A stretch of 64,000 bases of DNA from Xanthobacter autotrophicus Py2 (GTDB taxonomy: Bacteria; Pseudomonadota; Alphaproteobacteria; Rhizobiales; Xanthobacteraceae): contig CP000781.1 of assembly GCA_000017645.1 (NCBI GenBank), positions 4,141,501-4,205,500 of the forward strand, in the 5' to 3' direction. The position numbers and the translations under genes were made by a program. The notes under the pieces were generated by a model. That model ran no database searches. It was not told the DNA's origin and saw only the letters and a list, made by a program, of their open reading frames with translations. Positions 61,931 to 64,000 of this stretch are shown here, in pieces. How positions within the stretch are numbered: the stretch's first letter is position 1; each line of letters starts with the position of its first letter.

Positions 61931-62641
61931 ATGGCCGCAGTCCAGTCTTTGCCGATCGAGCTTTTCTACTGGCCCACCCCCAACGGATGGAAGATCACCA
62001 TCATGCTGGAGGAATGCGGGCTGCCCTACGAGGTCAAGCTCGTGAACATCGGCAAGGGCGACCAGTTCAAGCCGGACTTCCTCGCCATCTCGCCCAACAA
62101 CAAGATGCCGGCCATCATCGATCCGGACGGGCCGGGCGGGCAGCCCATCTCGGTGTTCGAATCCGGGGCCATCCTCCAGTATCTCGGCCGCAAGACCGGC
62201 CTGTTCTATCCCGCTGACGAGCGCGGCCGGGTGGAAGTGGACCAGTGGCTGTTCTGGCAGATGGGAGGCCTTGGCCCCATGGCCGGGCAGGCGCACCATT
62301 TCCGCATCTACGCGCCGGAGAAGATCCCCTATGCCGTTGAGCGCTACACCAACGAGGTGCACCGGCTCTACGGCGTCATGAACACCCGCCTGAAGGACCG
62401 TGAATACCTTGCCGGCGACTATTCCATCGCCGATATCGCCTGCGTGGGCTGGGCCAAGCTGTGGGAGCGGCAGGGCCAGAACATCGAGGAGTTTCCCCAC
62501 TTCAAGGCGTGGCTGGGCCGCGTCCTGGCACGTCCGGCGGTGCAGCGGGGCCTGGCCGTAAATGCCGAGGAGCGGGCCAAGGTAGACCTCTCCAGGGACA
62601 AGGAGGCCCAGAGCGTCCTCTTTGGCCAGCGCGCCCGCTGA
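61931..62641 (+). CDS. glutathione S-transferase (YfcG/YghU-like)
   Basis: A 236-residue Nu-class-like GST. N-terminal ELFYWPTPNGWKITIMLEECGLPYEVKLVNIGKGDQFKPDFLAISPNNKMPAIIDPDG, then VFESGAILQYLGRKTG glutathione-binding blocks. The C-terminal domain has LAGDYSIADIACVGWAK. YfcG-type enzymes act as disulfide-bond oxidoreductases with glutathione. It stands alone. Confidence 0.93.
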   Translation: MAAVQSLPIELFYWPTPNGWKITIMLEECGLPYEVKLVNIGKGDQFKPDFLAISPNNKMPAIIDPDGPGGQPISVFESGAILQYLGRKTGLFYPADERGRVEVDQWLFWQMGGLGPMAGQAHHFRIYAPEKIPYAVERYTNEVHRLYGVMNTRLKDREYLAGDYSIADIACVGWAKLWERQGQNIEEFPHFKAWLGRVLARPAVQRGLAVNAEERAKVDLSRDKEAQSVLFGQRAR

Positions 62642-62723
62642 TCTCCCGTCTGCCATCAAGCCCGCGTGTGAGCCGGCAATGCTATAAGGGTGGTTCTGAC
62701 TGATTCCGCGGCAAGGAGCGCCC

Positions 62724-64000
62724 ATGGCCGAGGACGAGCGCGCCGCATTTGCCCGCGCCACCGCATTGCATCGGGAAGGGCGCGTCGACGAGGCGCTGGA
62801 GGTCTACCAGGGCCTCCTGAAGGCGCGGCCTGGCGTGTTCGAGGTGGAGCGCCTGATCGTGTTCGCCCATCTGCAGGCCGGACGGATCAAGGACGCCCAC
62901 GCGGCGGCCCGCCGGGCCAAGCACGGCCATCCCAAGAATCCCCACGCCCACGTGCTGCTCGGTGCCACGCTTCAGGCCGAGCACAAGTGGGAGCGGGCGC
63001 TGAAAGCCTTCGAGGCGGCGGCCAGGCTCGATCCGGGCCTCGTGGAGGCGCGCTATCTGGCGGGCAACATGCACGCCAATCTCGGGCGCCACGTGGAGGC
63101 GCTGGCCTGCTTCGACATGGCGCTCGCCCTCGATCCCCGCGCCGTGGAAGTCCTCGCCAACCTGGCCCAGGTGCGGGTGCGCCTGGGCCAGTCCGTCGAG
63201 GCGCTGGCCGATTTCACACGGCTCGCCGAGCTCCAGCCCTGGGAGCCGGCCCATTTCCTCGCCAAGGGCGCGTTGCTGCACGAGTTCGGCCGTAGCACCG
63301 AGGCGGCAGAGGCGGCATTCGCCGCCCTGCAGCTCAAGCCCGATCTGGCGGACGCCCATTTTCTCATCGGCCAGACCTTCCAGGCGGCCGGAGATCTTTC
63401 CGCCGCGCGGGAAGCCTACCGCATCGCCCTGGCCACCGCTCCCGACCGCCCCGCCTTTCAGGTGGCGCTGGCAAGCATCGAGCGTGACCTGGGCGATGGG
63501 GAGATGCCCGCGCCTGTGAGCGTGCCGGCGGCAGCGCCCGATGCCGGCCTGCCGCCGGCGGGGCCAGAGCCCGCTGAGGTGTCACGCGCGCCCACTGATC
63601 GGGGCAATCTCGAAGCGCCCCAAAAGGCCGCCGCTCCCGCCACGGCCGCCGCAGAAACAGCCGAGCCTTCTCCCGCGATTGCGTCCTCCATCCCTGTCAC
63701 AGAGCCTCCGGCATGCGATCCCGGCCCGCCGGCCGTGGCCACGGCCGAACGGGATCTGCCTCTGGACGAGCGCCAACCTGACACCGGGAGCCTCCCGGCG
63801 GAAGCCGCCTCGCCAGAGCCGCAGCCGGGCCTTTCGCCGGGAGAGGTCCGCGGTGAGAGCCTGACGCCGCAGGCGCTTCGCCAACGCGCCGTCGATGCCC
63901 TCGCTGCAGGGCGCTGGCAGGAGGGCTGGGACGGCCTGGAGGCCGCCGCGCCGGATGCCGAGACCGCGCAGAAGCCGCTGCCGCTGCCGCACTGGGATGG
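62724..64000 (+). CDS. TPR protein, probably TPR-glycosyltransferase; 3' end outside window
   Basis: The frame opens at the ATG at 62724 after GCAAGGAGC and has no stop before the window end, giving at least 425 residues. Six or more TPR units occupy about 5-245 (ATALHREGRVDEALEVYQGLLKARPG, ALKAFEAAARLDPGLVEARYLAGNMHANLGRHVEALACFDMALALDP, AREAYRIALATAP). A Pro/Ala/Glu-rich linker follows to about 380. The last part, QKPLPLPHWDG, matches the start of the GT9-like domain found in many TPR-glycosyltransferases; that is inference since the domain lies beyond the window. Confidence 0.85.
   Translation, partial: MAEDERAAFARATALHREGRVDEALEVYQGLLKARPGVFEVERLIVFAHLQAGRIKDAHAAARRAKHGHPKNPHAHVLLGATLQAEHKWERALKAFEAAARLDPGLVEARYLAGNMHANLGRHVEALACFDMALALDPRAVEVLANLAQVRVRLGQSVEALADFTRLAELQPWEPAHFLAKGALLHEFGRSTEAAEAAFAALQLKPDLADAHFLIGQTFQAAGDLSAAREAYRIALATAPDRPAFQVALASIERDLGDGEMPAPVSVPAAAPDAGLPPAGPEPAEVSRAPTDRGNLEAPQKAAAPATAAAETAEPSPAIASSIPVTEPPACDPGPPAVATAERDLPLDERQPDTGSLPAEAASPEPQPGLSPGEVRGESLTPQALRQRAVDALAAGRWQEGWDGLEAAAPDAETAQKPLPLPHWD

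Overview
This 64 kb window comes from a high-GC alphaproteobacterium of the order Hyphomicrobiales, most likely near Xanthobacter/Azorhizobium/Starkeya. That placement is inferred from gene families: two phasins, EipB/DUF1849, IalB, CbtBA under a B12 riboswitch, Irr-type iron boxes and an LPS heptose operon. No rRNA gene or intact tRNA gene is visible, so the placement is provisional.

Positions 1 to about 10,020 read as an accessory island. The left edge holds the 3' part of an IS3-family transposase. The right edge holds a 50-nt 3' fragment of a tRNA-Asp gene with no 5' half, the footprint left by a tRNA-targeting integrase. Inside is the most interesting locus of the window. It is a compact minus-strand operon of a DUF3696 AAA ATPase, a PIN-like nuclease and a one-domain RNA ligase, joined by 4-bp overlaps and preceded by a promoter with a palindrome over its -35. 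It has the layout of an antiviral defence system with nuclease and RNA-repair parts, and I do not recognise the three-gene set as a named system. The island also carries an intact SRAP (YedK/HMCES-like) gene and the relic of a second one, a secreted thermonuclease cluster, small conserved proteins, a PEGA lipoprotein and a DUF1254/DUF1214 protein.

Positions 10,222 to 31,743 are core metabolism. They hold an SGNH hydrolase, an MhqO/MhqD-like pair with a palindromic operator, a Slam-like outer-membrane protein with a FecR-domain partner, and a glycosyltransferase. Next is a six-gene operon of an NMT1-type ABC transporter, a GST and xanthine dehydrogenase XdhAB, then IalB and AsmA. An iron block follows: a ferric ABC transporter, bacterioferritin and a bacterioferritin-associated ferredoxin, with Irr-like boxes before the last two.

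Positions 31,947 to 45,562 hold a PAS sensor that looks like a degenerate histidine kinase, two phasin genes separated by a PhaR-like palindrome, the LPS inner-core set waaF-waaC-hldD-hldE, and a cobalamin block (riboswitch, cbtB, cbtA, cobU, cobO, cobQ, converging on cobD/cbiB).

Positions 45,931 to 64,000 hold mostly housekeeping and envelope genes: a PP2A-type phosphatase, a Wza-like export lipoprotein, a CoxE-like VWA protein, a TIGR01620 protein, CcdA, a UPF0173 hydrolase, coaD, two cyclophilins, the Anbu proteasome homologue, a FemAB-like acyltransferase with GDPD and RidA, EipB, acylphosphatase, a GT39 protein, GNAT and GST enzymes, and a TPR protein cut by the window end. Start codons were chosen from ribosome-binding sites, overlaps and domain boundaries, and doubtful ones are flagged.
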